64,000 nt of DNA from Tsukamurella sp. 1534. GTDB lineage: Bacteria > Actinomycetota > Actinomycetes > Mycobacteriales > Mycobacteriaceae. Shown here one piece after another: positions 35,495 to 46,776 of this stretch. How positions within the stretch are numbered: position 1 is the first letter of the stretch; each line of letters begins with the position of its first letter. Under the pieces are notes generated by a model, which made no database searches, was not told the DNA's origin, and was given only the letters and a program-made list of their open reading frames with translations. A program made the translations under genes and the position numbers. Where the stretch lies: positions 1,600,711 through 1,664,710 of the forward strand of contig NZ_HE997626.1 in the NCBI RefSeq assembly GCF_000312385.1, in the 5' to 3' direction.

Positions 35495-35604
35495 TGTCGT
35501 CCTCCTCTATTCGTTGTCATCGTGCCAGAGGTCACCTACCCGTGTGTAGGCGACCGCGCCGAGGGTTCGTAATCCGTGCGAATTCCGTGCGCCGCCCGGA
35601 GGGG

Positions 35605-35668
35605 ATTCCGCCCGAGTTCCGCCCGAGTTCCGCCGGGGTCCCGCCGGGGTCCCGACGGGGTCCCGAGG
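35605..35668. repeat. tandem repeat of 11-12 bp units
   Basis: Five to six imperfect units drift from ATTCCGCCCGA through GTTCCGCCGGGG to TCCCGACGGGG, directly after the nhaA stop on the minus strand. It is GC-rich and lacks an open frame. Probable slippage-prone sequence. Confidence 0.7.
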
Positions 35669-35669
35669 A

Positions 35670-36881
35670 CTAGAGGGCGGTGTGCACGCGACCGCGCCGC
35701 AGCAGCAGGAGCGACCCGATCACCGACGCCACCACCGAGGTCAGGAGCACCGCCGCCTTGGCGAGTTCCACCTGGTCGTCGCCCAGGGAGAGCTCGGCGA
35801 CGAGCAGGCTGACGGTGAAGCCGATCGCGCCGAGCACGCTGAGCGCCAGGATGTCCCGCGTGTAGAGCCCCGCGGGACGCTCGGCGATCCGCAGCCGCAC
35901 CGCGAGGATGCTCGAGCCCGAGATGCCGATGATCTTGCCGAAGAACAGGCCGGCCATGATCGCGATCGACAGGTCGTTGGTGAACAACTCGCGGAACACC
36001 GACCCGTTCACCGTGACCCCGGACGCGAAGAACGCGAAGATCGGCACGCAGATCAGGGCCGAGATCGGCTGGATCCGGTGCTCGATCCGCTCCGCGGGCG
36101 CCGACGCCTCACCCGGATCCGGCCGCACGCGGGTCAGCAGCCCCAGCGCGACCCCCGCGATAGTGGCGTGGACGCCCGACTGCAGCATCGCGATCCACAC
36201 GACGATCGCGACGGGGATGTACAGCAGGGGCGTGGTGATCCTGGCCCGCTGGCCGAGCACCCAGATCACGCAGCCGGCGGCGGCGACGCCGAGCCACAGC
36301 GCGCTGAGGCCGTGCGAGAACAGCACCGCGATCACGGCGATCGCGATGAGATCGTCGACCACGGCCAGGCCCAACAGGAACACGCGCGCCCCCGACGGCA
36401 ACCGGGATCCGATGAGCGACAGGATGCCCAGGGCGAACGCGATGTCGGTGGCGATGGGGATGGCCCACGCGGTTCCGATGTGCGGATTGTCGTGCGCCAC
36501 CGCGGCGGCGATGAGCGCGGGCACGATCACGCCGCCGGTCGCGCAGATCACCGGGAGCGCCGCGCCGCGCAGGGTGGAGAGCTCGCCCACCACCAGTTCG
36601 CGTTTGAGCTCGAGGCCGGCGACGAAGAAGAAGACGGCGAGCAGCCCGTCCTTGGCCCAGTCGGCCAGCGTCAGCTCGAGGTGCAGCGGTTGGCCGAACA
36701 CGGACCAGTCGTCGCTGCCGAGGGTGAACTCACTGAGCCCGTGGTAGGCGTCCGCGAACGGGGAGTTGGCCCACACGAGCGCCACGAACGCGGCGAACAG
36801 CAGGGCGGTGCCGCCGACGGTCTCGGTGCGAAGGAACCGCGATAGGGCGCTCGTCTCCTGGTCCGACGATGCGTCACTCAT
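35670..36881 (-). CDS. nhaA: Na+/H+ antiporter NhaA
   Basis: A 403-residue antiporter with about 12 transmembrane helices. The essential aspartates are visible in ATDIAFALGILSLIG and GLAVVDDLIAIAVIA. KDGLLAVFFFVAGLELKREL is the family's signature near helix 3. It expels sodium in exchange for protons. ATG 36881 is divergent from the MHS transporter gene; the 62-bp gap holds a CRP-like palindrome. Confidence 0.93.
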   Translation of the reverse strand: MSDASSDQETSALSRFLRTETVGGTALLFAAFVALVWANSPFADAYHGLSEFTLGSDDWSVFGQPLHLELTLADWAKDGLLAVFFFVAGLELKRELVVGELSTLRGAALPVICATGGVIVPALIAAAVAHDNPHIGTAWAIPIATDIAFALGILSLIGSRLPSGARVFLLGLAVVDDLIAIAVIAVLFSHGLSALWLGVAAAGCVIWVLGQRARITTPLLYIPVAIVVWIAMLQSGVHATIAGVALGLLTRVRPDPGEASAPAERIEHRIQPISALICVPIFAFFASGVTVNGSVFRELFTNDLSIAIMAGLFFGKIIGISGSSILAVRLRIAERPAGLYTRDILALSVLGAIGFTVSLLVAELSLGDDQVELAKAAVLLTSVVASVIGSLLLLRRGRVHTAL

Positions 36882-36907
36882 CAGTCGAACGTACCGCAGG
36901 GCCGGTC

Positions 36908-36936
36908 GGTGATACGGATCACCGGCGCAGTACTGT
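36908..36936 (+). promoter_or_regulatory. CRP-like palindrome and promoter between nhaA and the MHS transporter
   Basis: GGTGAT-ACGG-ATCACC (36908-36923) is a perfect palindrome that fits GTGA-N6-TCAC. Seven bases later is the -10 box TACTGT (36931-36936), itself seven bases from the GTG at 36944. One bound regulator could affect both divergent genes. Confidence 0.5.
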
Positions 36937-36943
36937 CCTCCGG

Positions 36944-38263
36944 GTGAATCGCAGGCGCATCGTCGTCGCCTCCATGGTGGGCACCACCATCGAGTTCTTC
37001 GACTTCTACATCTACGCGACCGCAGCAGTGCTGGTCTTCCCGACGCTGTTCTTCCCGAAGGGGGACGACACCGCGGCGCTGCTCGCGTCGTTCGCCACCT
37101 TCGGGTTGGCGTTCGCGGCCCGCCCGCTGGGCTCGATCCTGTTCGGCCACTTCGGCGATCGCGTGGGCCGCAAGGCAACCCTGGTGGGATCGCTGCTCAC
37201 GATGGGCATCGCGACCTTCCTCATCGGCGTCCTCCCCACCTTCGAGTCCACCGGGTACCTGGCGCCCGCGCTGCTGGCGCTGATGCGCTTCGCGCAGGGC
37301 CTGGGCCTGGGCGGCGAGTGGTCTGGCGCCGCGCTGCTCGCGACCGAGACGGCCGAGAAGGGCAAACGCGCGTGGGCCGCGATGTGGCCGCAGCTGGGCG
37401 CCCCGTTCGGCTTCTTCCTCGCCAACGGCGTGTTCCTGCTGATCATGCAGGTGATGGACTACGACTCCAAGAGCGCCGACGCGAACCACGCGTTCATGAC
37501 GTGGGGCTGGCGCATCCCGTTCCTGCTGTCCGCGATCATGGTGATCGTGGGCCTGTACGTGCGGCTCAAGCTCACCGAGACCCCCGTCTTCGCGCGGGCC
37601 GTCGAGGAGGGCAAGAAGGTCAAGGCGCCGCTGGGCGAGGTGCTGCGCACCGCGTGGCGGCCGCTGATCATCGGCACCTTCGTCATGGTGGCCACGTACA
37701 CGCTGTTCTACCTGGTGACCACATGGATCGTGTCCTACGGAACGGGCAAGGTCGTGGACAAGTCGGGGATCAAGCTCGGCATCTCCTACATCGACTTCCT
37801 GCAGATGCAGCTGATCGCGGTGCTGTTCTTCGCGGTGTTCGTGGCGGTGTCCGGGCGCCTCGCCGACCGGTTCGGCCGGCGCCTGGTGCTCATCATCGTG
37901 ACCGTGGCGATCATGGCGTACGGGCTGTCGTTCTACTGGATCCTCAACCCGGAGAGCACGACCGAGACCACCATGCTGGTGGTGCTCATCGCCGGGCTCA
38001 CGCTGATGGGGCTCACCTTCGGGCCGATGAGTGCGGTGCTGCCGGAGCTGTTCGCGACCAACGTCCGGTACACGGGCAGCGGAATCTCCTACAACTTCGC
38101 CTCCATCCTGGGCGCCGCGATCGCGCCGTTCATCGCCACCTGGCTGGTGAGCTCGTACGGCGTCGGCTGGGTGGGCGTCTACCTCGCCATCGCCGGCGGG
38201 GCCACGTTGATCGCTCTCCTGGTGATGAAGGAGACCCGCGACGTGGAGCTCGACCAGGTCTAG
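36944..38263 (+). CDS. MFS transporter of the metabolite:H+ symporter (MHS/ShiA-like) family
   Basis: A 439-residue protein with 12 transmembrane helices. The MHS pattern is clear: TTIEFFDFYIYATAAVLVF at the start, GHFGDRVGRKATLVGSLL after helix 2, and the family's FAQGLGLGGEWSGAALLATE. Substrates of relatives are shikimate, alpha-ketoglutarate, proline or other organic acids; I cannot choose. The stop shares the bases CTAG with the stop of the convergent mug gene. Confidence 0.9.
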   Translation: MNRRRIVVASMVGTTIEFFDFYIYATAAVLVFPTLFFPKGDDTAALLASFATFGLAFAARPLGSILFGHFGDRVGRKATLVGSLLTMGIATFLIGVLPTFESTGYLAPALLALMRFAQGLGLGGEWSGAALLATETAEKGKRAWAAMWPQLGAPFGFFLANGVFLLIMQVMDYDSKSADANHAFMTWGWRIPFLLSAIMVIVGLYVRLKLTETPVFARAVEEGKKVKAPLGEVLRTAWRPLIIGTFVMVATYTLFYLVTTWIVSYGTGKVVDKSGIKLGISYIDFLQMQLIAVLFFAVFVAVSGRLADRFGRRLVLIIVTVAIMAYGLSFYWILNPESTTETTMLVVLIAGLTLMGLTFGPMSAVLPELFATNVRYTGSGISYNFASILGAAIAPFIATWLVSSYGVGWVGVYLAIAGGATLIALLVMKETRDVELDQV

Positions 38264-38847
38264 TCCCCGGCGCCGTCACGCAGGTCGGGTACGCCTGCGG
38301 CGTCCGCCGCCCGACGGTACGCCGCCGCCAGCGTCGCGACGGTCTCGTGCGCGTTCAGGCCGCTCGGGTTGGGGAGCACCCACAGCTCGGCATCACCGAC
38401 GGTGCGCTGCTGGCGCCCGGGCGCCGCCGCCCGCTCGCCGAAGGCCGTGCGGTAGGCGGTGATCCCGAGGACTGCGAGGACCCCGGGGCGCACCCGTTCG
38501 ACGCGCTCGACCAGCGCGCGGCCACCCGCGCGGAGTTCCTCGGTCGTGAGCTCGCTCGCCTTCGCCGTCGCCCGCGGAGCGACGTTGGTGATGCCGATCC
38601 CCGCATCCACGAGGGTGTTCCGGTCGCGGAAGGTCATCCCGTCGGAGGCGTCGATGACGTACGGCGTGATGCCGGCGGCGTGCAGCGCGGGGTAGAAGCG
38701 GTTGCCGGGCCGCGCGAAGTGGGCGCCGGTGGCAGCGGTCCACAGCCCGGGGTTGATCCCCGCGAACAGGAGCCTGCAGCCGGGCCCGATGAGGTCCGGG
38801 ACCTCGGTGTCGCCGTACGCCAGCAGTTCCTCGCGCGTGAATCCCAT
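38260..38847 (-). CDS. mug: G/U mismatch-specific uracil-DNA glycosylase
   Basis: A 195-residue member of the uracil-DNA glycosylase superfamily, Mug/TDG branch. The catalytic motif is FAGINPGLWTAATGAHFARP (asparagine in GINPG) and the intercalation motif is LPNPSGLNAH. It removes uracil or ethenocytosine from mispairs. It overlaps the convergent transporter gene by its stop codon only. Confidence 0.92.
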   Translation of the reverse strand: MGFTREELLAYGDTEVPDLIGPGCRLLFAGINPGLWTAATGAHFARPGNRFYPALHAAGITPYVIDASDGMTFRDRNTLVDAGIGITNVAPRATAKASELTTEELRAGGRALVERVERVRPGVLAVLGITAYRTAFGERAAAPGRQQRTVGDAELWVLPNPSGLNAHETVATLAAAYRRAADAAGVPDLRDGAGD

Positions 38848-38891
38848 GCGTCTCTGCCTACCCGGTGGGGCGGTTGTGGTCCACTCGCAGG

Positions 38892-39416
38892 ATGTCCCTC
38901 GACGACCTTCTCGCCCGCCAGGAGATCCACGACGTGCTGCTGCGGTACTGCCGCGGCATCGACAGGCTCGATCTCAATGCCGTCCGCGCCTGCTACCACC
39001 CCGGCGCCGTGGACCACCACACCGGATTCGACGGCCCCGTCGAGGAGTACGTGCCGTGGGTGCGCGGCCAGCTGGAGTCGCTCGGCGGCACCCACCACCA
39101 GGTGGGCAACCATCTCAGCGAGATCGCCGGCGACGTGGCCGCGGTCGAGACCTACGCGACGGCGACGCACTGGTCCGCGCCGGGAGCCGAGTTGCAGGCG
39201 TACCTCACCCTGGGGCTGCGCTACGTGGACCGGTTCGAGCGGCGCGACGGCAGGTGGGCGATCGCGGAGCGCTGGGCGGTGTGCGATTGGACCCGCTGGG
39301 AGCGTGACCTCACTGGACCGCTCGGCACGCCGGAGGCGGGCCCCGCGCCCGGCCGCGGCGGCGGAGACCCGATCGACGCGCTCCGCGCTCAGGTGCTGGG
39401 CCGCGACCGCTCGTAG
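38892..39416 (+). CDS. SnoaL-like/NTF2-fold protein
   Basis: A 174-residue protein with the SnoaL_4 opening (LDDLLARQEIHDVLLRYCRG, then DRLDLNAVRACYHPGAVDHH), a cone-shaped fold found in bile-acid dehydratase-like and ring-hydroxylating small-subunit-like proteins. TYATATHWS and DRFERRDGRWAIAERW continue the pattern. Substrate unknown. Its 3' end overlaps the convergent ABC ATPase gene by 28 bp. Confidence 0.83.
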   Translation: MSLDDLLARQEIHDVLLRYCRGIDRLDLNAVRACYHPGAVDHHTGFDGPVEEYVPWVRGQLESLGGTHHQVGNHLSEIAGDVAAVETYATATHWSAPGAELQAYLTLGLRYVDRFERRDGRWAIAERWAVCDWTRWERDLTGPLGTPEAGPAPGRGGGDPIDALRAQVLGRDRS

Positions 39417-40339
39417 AGCCGCCGCACCACGTCCTCGATGTCGGGCTCCTCGACGGTGAGGTCCCGCACCGTCGCGTGTCCGCCGATGGCGGTGAGGATC
39501 TCGGGAAGCGGCGCGGTCAGCTCCAGCCGCTGTCGCAGGCCGCCCGCCTCGCTGCCGACGTGCCGCGCACCGTCGACCTCGAGGTCCGGCGTGGGCCGGT
39601 CGAGGTCGACCACGAGCACCCGCGCGGCCCCGACCGTGCCGATCAGCCCGTCGAGCGTTCCGTCGAAGGCCGTGCGGCCGTGGTCCACCACCAGGATCCG
39701 CTCGCACAGCCGTTCCACATCGCCCATGTCGTGGGTGGTGAGCAGCAGCGTGAGGCCCCGTTCCGCGCGCTCCGCGATGAGGAACTCGCGCAGCCGCTGT
39801 TTGCTGAGCACGTCGAGGCCGATGGTCGGCTCGTCGAGGATCAGCAGTTCCGGTGAATGCATCAGCGCCGCGGCGACTTCCGCGCGCATCCGCTCGCCGA
39901 GACTGAGCTGCCGTACCGGGCGGTCCAGGTACCCGCCCAGTTCCAGCTGCTCGATCAGCCGGCCGGCCCGCTGCTTCGCCACGGCATCGGGGAGGCGGTG
40001 CACAGCGGCGAGGATCTCCAGCGACCGTCCGGTCGGCAGGTCCCACCACAGCTGCGAGCGCTGCCCGAACACCACACCGACGCGCCGGGCCACATCGCGC
40101 CGCCGGGCCAGGGGATCGAGCCCGACGGTGCGCACCGTGCCCGATGTGGGCACCAGGATGCCCATGAGCATCTTGATGGTGGTCGACTTCCCGGCGCCGT
40201 TCGCCCCGATGTAGCCGACGGATTCGCCGGGCGCGATCGCCAGGTCCAAGTGATCGACGGCGGTGGTGACGGAACCGGCACGGCCGTTCCAGCCGCGTTT
40301 GACGAACGTGCGCGTCAGCCCGCGCGTCTCGATGATCAT
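39389..40339 (-). CDS. ABC-2 type transporter ATP-binding protein
   Basis: A 316-residue ATPase. Walker A is GYIGANGAGKSTTIKML, the Q-loop region FGQRSQLWWDLP, the signature LSLGERMRAEVAAAL, and Walker B LLILDEPTIGLD. It is closest in pattern to the ATPases paired with DUF990-type permeases. The ATG overlaps the stop of the upstream permease gene. Together with two permeases it forms an exporter of unknown substrate. Confidence 0.9.
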   Translation of the reverse strand: MIIETRGLTRTFVKRGWNGRAGSVTTAVDHLDLAIAPGESVGYIGANGAGKSTTIKMLMGILVPTSGTVRTVGLDPLARRRDVARRVGVVFGQRSQLWWDLPTGRSLEILAAVHRLPDAVAKQRAGRLIEQLELGGYLDRPVRQLSLGERMRAEVAAALMHSPELLILDEPTIGLDVLSKQRLREFLIAERAERGLTLLLTTHDMGDVERLCERILVVDHGRTAFDGTLDGLIGTVGAARVLVVDLDRPTPDLEVDGARHVGSEAGGLRQRLELTAPLPEILTAIGGHATVRDLTVEEPDIEDVVRRLYERSRPST

Positions 40340-41163
40340 CCGCCCGCTCCCCGGTAGTGCCTGAGTCCGAACCGCCACGTCGCGCCCGCGAGGGCCGTCA
40401 CCCACAGTGTCACCACCGGTAGCAGCCACGCCAGTTGCGGCTGGAACATCCCGACCCCGGGGAGGCCCAGGATCCACAGCGCCGGAAGGTAACCGGTGAA
40501 CGCCAGCGGGAGCACGAACCCGAAGGTCGCCTTGATCGCGCCGGGCCACACCGACGCCGGCTGCGTCGCGGCGTACCTGCCGCCGTACACGAAGGAGCTG
40601 GTGAACTCGGCGCCGTTCACCAGCACGAACTGCAGGCCCGCGGCGATCACGAACACGGAGCCGTAGATCAGCGGCCCGCACACCAGGGTGAGCGCCAGCA
40701 TGCCGACGGTGCCGGGGCCCCAGTCGATGTCGTTGTGCGTGAGCGCGTAGACGAGGGCGAACACGCTGACGGCGGGCCGGGTGAGCCGGTGGATCCGGAT
40801 GTCGCTGGTCATGAGCTGCAACAGGATGGGCTGCGGGCGCAGGTAGAACACGTCGATCGTGCCCGCCCGCACGTACCGCGGCAGCTTGTCCAGGTGCCCG
40901 AGAACGATATCGGCGGAGCAGAATCCGAGGTCGGCGAGCGCGAACACCAGCAGGACGGCGGAGAAGGTGAGTCCGCCGATGACCGGCGCGTTGTGGAAGA
41001 GCAGCCACACCTCGGCGAGCTCGACCAGGCCCAGGAGGAGGGCGGTGAACAGGTCCATCGCCAGCGAGGCGCGGTAGCTCACCTGCGCCTGCACCCGTGA
41101 GGCGAGGACGGCGCGGTAGGGCGCGAGCGCGCCGGGGCGGGTGCCGGTGGGAGGGTCAGCCAC
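40336..41163 (-). CDS. ABC-2 family permease (DUF990-like), subunit 2
   Basis: A 275-residue membrane protein with about six helices. RYVRAGTIDVFYLRPQPILL is the conserved amphipathic segment of this permease family, also found in its upstream partner. It overlaps the partner by eight bases and the ATPase by four. Confidence 0.85.
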   Translation of the reverse strand: MADPPTGTRPGALAPYRAVLASRVQAQVSYRASLAMDLFTALLLGLVELAEVWLLFHNAPVIGGLTFSAVLLVFALADLGFCSADIVLGHLDKLPRYVRAGTIDVFYLRPQPILLQLMTSDIRIHRLTRPAVSVFALVYALTHNDIDWGPGTVGMLALTLVCGPLIYGSVFVIAAGLQFVLVNGAEFTSSFVYGGRYAATQPASVWPGAIKATFGFVLPLAFTGYLPALWILGLPGVGMFQPQLAWLLPVVTLWVTALAGATWRFGLRHYRGAGG

Positions 41164-42022
41164 CCTGCACCTCCAGCCGTCGGCGACCGAGCCGAGTCAG
41201 GATGTGGCCCAACGCGATCACCGCGACGACCCACGCCGCCTGGATCGCCACCGTCGTCGCGCCGTGTGCGGCGTCGATCCGTCCGGAGAGGATGTCGCAG
41301 GGCGGCATGATGACCCACGCGAACGGGGTGAGCTCGGCGATCCGTTCCAGCCACCCGGGGAACAGCCCCACGGGGACGAACATCCCCATGAGGAAGGTGC
41401 CGACCACCACGTAGAACATCAGGATCCCGCGGGTGTCGACCACCCAGAATCCCAGGACCTGCACGCAGTACAGGAGCCCCTGTCCCAGCACGATCGACAG
41501 CAGGACGCTCACCGCGGCCAGCGGGTACGCGGCGGGCTCGGAGGCCCACGCCATCATCGAGGTCGCGGCGCCGATCACCGCGAGCGGGAGCGCGCGGGGG
41601 ATGAGCGAGTACACGGCGCCGCCGATCACCGTGGCGAGCGCCGCGAACTGCACGTCGAGCGGGCGCAGGAAGTCGACCGCGACATCGCCAGTGCGGATCC
41701 GCTCGCCGAGGGCACCGTCGCCCCCGAAAGCGCCGATCGCGGTGAGCATCCCCTGCGAGAGGAAGATGTAGCTCACCATCAGCTCGGGCGTGTACCCGCC
41801 GGCGGCGCCTCCCGCGCCCGCGAGGGTCGCGAGCAGGATCGCCATCTTGACGAACCCGAAAACGGTGTTGGTGAACACGCCCGCGGCGGCCGCCGCCAGG
41901 TACGTGGACTGCTGGCGGAAGCCCGCGGCCGTCAGGCGCGCATAGGGGAGGACGGCGGTTCGGGCTCTGTGGAGGAGGGCGGCACGCCCGGACACTGCGG
42001 CCGCGCCGGTTCGCGACGACAC
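41156..42022 (-). CDS. ABC-2 family permease (DUF990-like), subunit 1
   Basis: A 288-residue membrane protein with about six helices. The segment ERIRTGDVAVDFLRPLDVQF matches the signature in the second permease. First gene of the three-gene exporter operon. The GTG at 42022 lies 43 bp downstream of the acs stop on the same strand, so read-through from acs is possible. Confidence 0.85.
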   Translation of the reverse strand: MSSRTGAAAVSGRAALLHRARTAVLPYARLTAAGFRQQSTYLAAAAAGVFTNTVFGFVKMAILLATLAGAGGAAGGYTPELMVSYIFLSQGMLTAIGAFGGDGALGERIRTGDVAVDFLRPLDVQFAALATVIGGAVYSLIPRALPLAVIGAATSMMAWASEPAAYPLAAVSVLLSIVLGQGLLYCVQVLGFWVVDTRGILMFYVVVGTFLMGMFVPVGLFPGWLERIAELTPFAWVIMPPCDILSGRIDAAHGATTVAIQAAWVVAVIALGHILTRLGRRRLEVQGG

Positions 42023-42065
42023 AGTGGACTGACGTTACCGCCCTCCCGTGGCTTTCGGAAGCCTC

Positions 42066-44012
<1,947 letters not shown>

Positions 44013-44213
44013 GGGCCAATCGTAGGGACGCGAAAGGGGCTTGAGGAGGGGTTTACCCGAATTCGGCGCGCCAGGGGCGGGGTTGCAGGGGGTTGCTCCC
44101 CGCACCGTCCGGCGGCCCGACGGTACGCGAAACGATCCCGTTAGCAGGACAACACAGGTGGGGCGGCCTTACAGTGCTCAGCACCGAAGTGGCCAACTCA
44201 GGCGGAGGTAGTA

Positions 44214-45845
44214 GTGAGAAAACGAAGTAGGCGATGGTCTGCGCCGCGGGCGATCCTCGCGGCGGCGATCGCCACGAGCCTGGCGGTGTCGGGCTGCAGT
44301 ATGGAGGGTGCGAAGGCCCAGAACACGGTGGGCCCAGATGCGGTGGTTCGGGTCAACTCGACCGAGCCGCAGAGCGGCCTCGTCACCACCGACACCAACG
44401 AGAAGGGTGGCGGGCAGGTCCTCGAGATGCTCTTCGACGGATTGTATGAGTACACGGCTGACGGCAAGCCGGAACCGGCGAACGCGGAATCCGTGGAGAC
44501 CACTGATAACCAGAACTTCCTGGTGAAGCTCAAGAAGGACTGGAAGTTCACCGACGGCACGCCCGTCAAAGCCTCGAACTACGTGCGGGCCTGGAACTTC
44601 GGCGCCGCGGGGAAGAACCTGCAGAAGCAGCAGGACTTCTTCGCCGCGATCGACGGCTTCGACGAGGTCAAGAGCACCGATTCCCCGGTGAGCGAGATGC
44701 GCGGGCTGAAGGTGATCGATGACTACACGTTCTCGATCCGGTTGAGCGCCCCGAACATCGACTTCAAACTCGGACTCGGCTACATGGTGTTTTCACCTCT
44801 GCCTGATGTCTTCTTCACCGAGGGCAAGGAGAAGTTCGGCCAGAACCCCGTGGGCAACGGTCCGTACAAGTTGAAGCAGTGGCGGCACAACGTGCAGCTC
44901 GACGTGGTCCGGAACGAGGACTACAAGGGGCCGAAGCCGAAGAACGGTGGCATCACGTTCATCATGTACGAGACGTACGACGCCGCGTACACCGACGTTC
45001 TCTCAGGCAATCTCGACCTGCAGGACGAGCTCCCCGACAGCGCGCTCCGATCGTTCCGGAAGGTGTTCGGTGACCGCGCGATCATCCGGCCGACGGCACA
45101 GACGCAGTCGTTCGTTATCCCGCAGTTCCTCGATCATTTCGGTCCTGACGAGGAGGGGCGACTGCGCAGGCAAGCGATCTCGATGTCGATCGATCGCCCC
45201 CAGATCATCGAGAAGGTGTTTCAGGGCATGAGGAACGCGTCGGTCGACTTCACCGCGAAAGCGGTTCCCGGCTGGCGCGATGACATCCCCGGAAACGAGA
45301 CCCTCAAGTACAACCCGGACAAGGCGCGGGAGCGGTGGGCCCAGGCCAACGCCATCCGTCCGTGGTCCGGCGCATTCACGATCGCCTACAACTCGGACGG
45401 CGGACACAAGACCTGGATCGACGCGACCACTAATCAGGTCAAGAACACGCTCGGGATCGAGGCGGCGGGCAAGCCCTACGCAACCTTCAAACAGATCCGC
45501 GACGAACTGACGAAGAAGACCCTCACCTCGGCGGGGCGCAACGGCTGGCAGGGCGATTACCCGACGCAGCTCAACTTTCTTGTCCCGAATTACGTGACCG
45601 GTGGTGGATCGAATGATGGCGACTACACGAACCCACAGTTCGATGCGTTGATCGAGGAGGCGGAGCGGACGCTCGATCCCGCGCGGTCGACGGATCTCGT
45701 CAACAAGTCGCAGGAGATTCTCCTGCGCGATCTGCCGATCGTTCCCATGTGGGACTACCTCCAAGCCGCGGTCGTCGGCGAGGGCGTCACGGGGCAGCTC
45801 ACCTGGAACGGGCGTCCCGACTACCCGAACATCACGAAGGAGTAG
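44214..45845 (+). CDS. dppA: peptide ABC transporter substrate-binding lipoprotein
   Basis: A 543-residue family 5 solute-binding protein. The signal peptide ends in the lipobox LAVSGCSM. KLKKDWKFTDGTPVKASNYV, NPVGNGPYKLKQWRHN and LPIVPMWDYLQA are typical. It delivers peptides (in M. tuberculosis also haem) to the DppBCD complex. GGAGG lies eight bases before the GTG. First gene of a four-gene operon. Confidence 0.92.
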   Translation: MRKRSRRWSAPRAILAAAIATSLAVSGCSMEGAKAQNTVGPDAVVRVNSTEPQSGLVTTDTNEKGGGQVLEMLFDGLYEYTADGKPEPANAESVETTDNQNFLVKLKKDWKFTDGTPVKASNYVRAWNFGAAGKNLQKQQDFFAAIDGFDEVKSTDSPVSEMRGLKVIDDYTFSIRLSAPNIDFKLGLGYMVFSPLPDVFFTEGKEKFGQNPVGNGPYKLKQWRHNVQLDVVRNEDYKGPKPKNGGITFIMYETYDAAYTDVLSGNLDLQDELPDSALRSFRKVFGDRAIIRPTAQTQSFVIPQFLDHFGPDEEGRLRRQAISMSIDRPQIIEKVFQGMRNASVDFTAKAVPGWRDDIPGNETLKYNPDKARERWAQANAIRPWSGAFTIAYNSDGGHKTWIDATTNQVKNTLGIEAAGKPYATFKQIRDELTKKTLTSAGRNGWQGDYPTQLNFLVPNYVTGGGSNDGDYTNPQFDALIEEAERTLDPARSTDLVNKSQEILLRDLPIVPMWDYLQAAVVGEGVTGQLTWNGRPDYPNITKE

Positions 45846-45849
45846 CGCA

Positions 45850-46776
45850 ATGCTGAGATATCTCCTGAGCAGACTCGGGCAGTTGGTGATCGTCTTCTTC
45901 GGCGCCACGCTGCTCATCTACGCGCTCGTGTTCCTGGTCCCGGCGGACCCGATCGCCGCGCTCGGCGGCGACCGCACGCTGCCACCCGAGGTGGTCGAGG
46001 GCCTGCGCGCCCAGTACCACCTGGACCAGCCCTTCCTGGTGCAGTACTGGTACTACATCAAGGGCGTGTTCTCGCTGGACTTCGGCACCTCCTTCTCCGG
46101 CCAGCCGGTGTGGGACGTGATGAAGCGGGCCTTCCCGGTCACGGTGAACCTGGCGCTCATCGCGCTCGCGGTCGAGACGATCCTCGGCATCTTCTTCGGC
46201 GTGATCGCCGGCCTCAAGAAGGGCAAGTGGTTCGACACCACGATCCTGTTCGTCTCGCTGATCATCATCGCGGTGCCGATCTTCGTGCTCGGCTTCCTCG
46301 CCCAGTTCGTGTTCGGCGTCAAGCTGGAGTGGTTCCCGGTCACCGTCGGCGGCAACCTGGACTTCTACCACCTGCTGCTGCCGGGCATCGTGCTCGGCCT
46401 GGTGTCGTTCGCGTACGTCGTGCGCCTCACCCGCTCGCAGGTGTCGCAGAACCTCACCGCGGACTATGTGCGGACCGCCACCGCGAAGGGCGTGCCCCGC
46501 TCCCGGGTGGTCCTGGTGCACGTGCTGCGCAACTCCCTGATCCCCGTGGTCACCTTCCTGGGCGCCGACATCGGCGCGCTCATGGGTGGCGCGCTGGTCA
46601 CCGAGGGGATCTTCAACATCCCGGGCGTGGGCGGCACCATCTACCAGGCGATCATCCGAGGCGAGGCCACCACTGTGGTCTCCTTCGTGACCGTCCTGAT
46701 CGTGATCTACCTCATCTGCAACGTGGTGGTCGACTTGCTCTACGCCGCCCTCGACCCGAGGATCCGCTATGCCTGA
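45850..46776 (+). CDS. dppB: peptide ABC transporter permease
   Basis: A 308-residue inner-membrane permease with six helices. The ATPase-coupling EAA loop is DYVRTATAKGVPRSRVVLVH. It starts four bases after dppA and overlaps dppC by eight bases. Confidence 0.93.
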   Translation: MLRYLLSRLGQLVIVFFGATLLIYALVFLVPADPIAALGGDRTLPPEVVEGLRAQYHLDQPFLVQYWYYIKGVFSLDFGTSFSGQPVWDVMKRAFPVTVNLALIALAVETILGIFFGVIAGLKKGKWFDTTILFVSLIIIAVPIFVLGFLAQFVFGVKLEWFPVTVGGNLDFYHLLLPGIVLGLVSFAYVVRLTRSQVSQNLTADYVRTATAKGVPRSRVVLVHVLRNSLIPVVTFLGADIGALMGGALVTEGIFNIPGVGGTIYQAIIRGEATTVVSFVTVLIVIYLICNVVVDLLYAALDPRIRYA

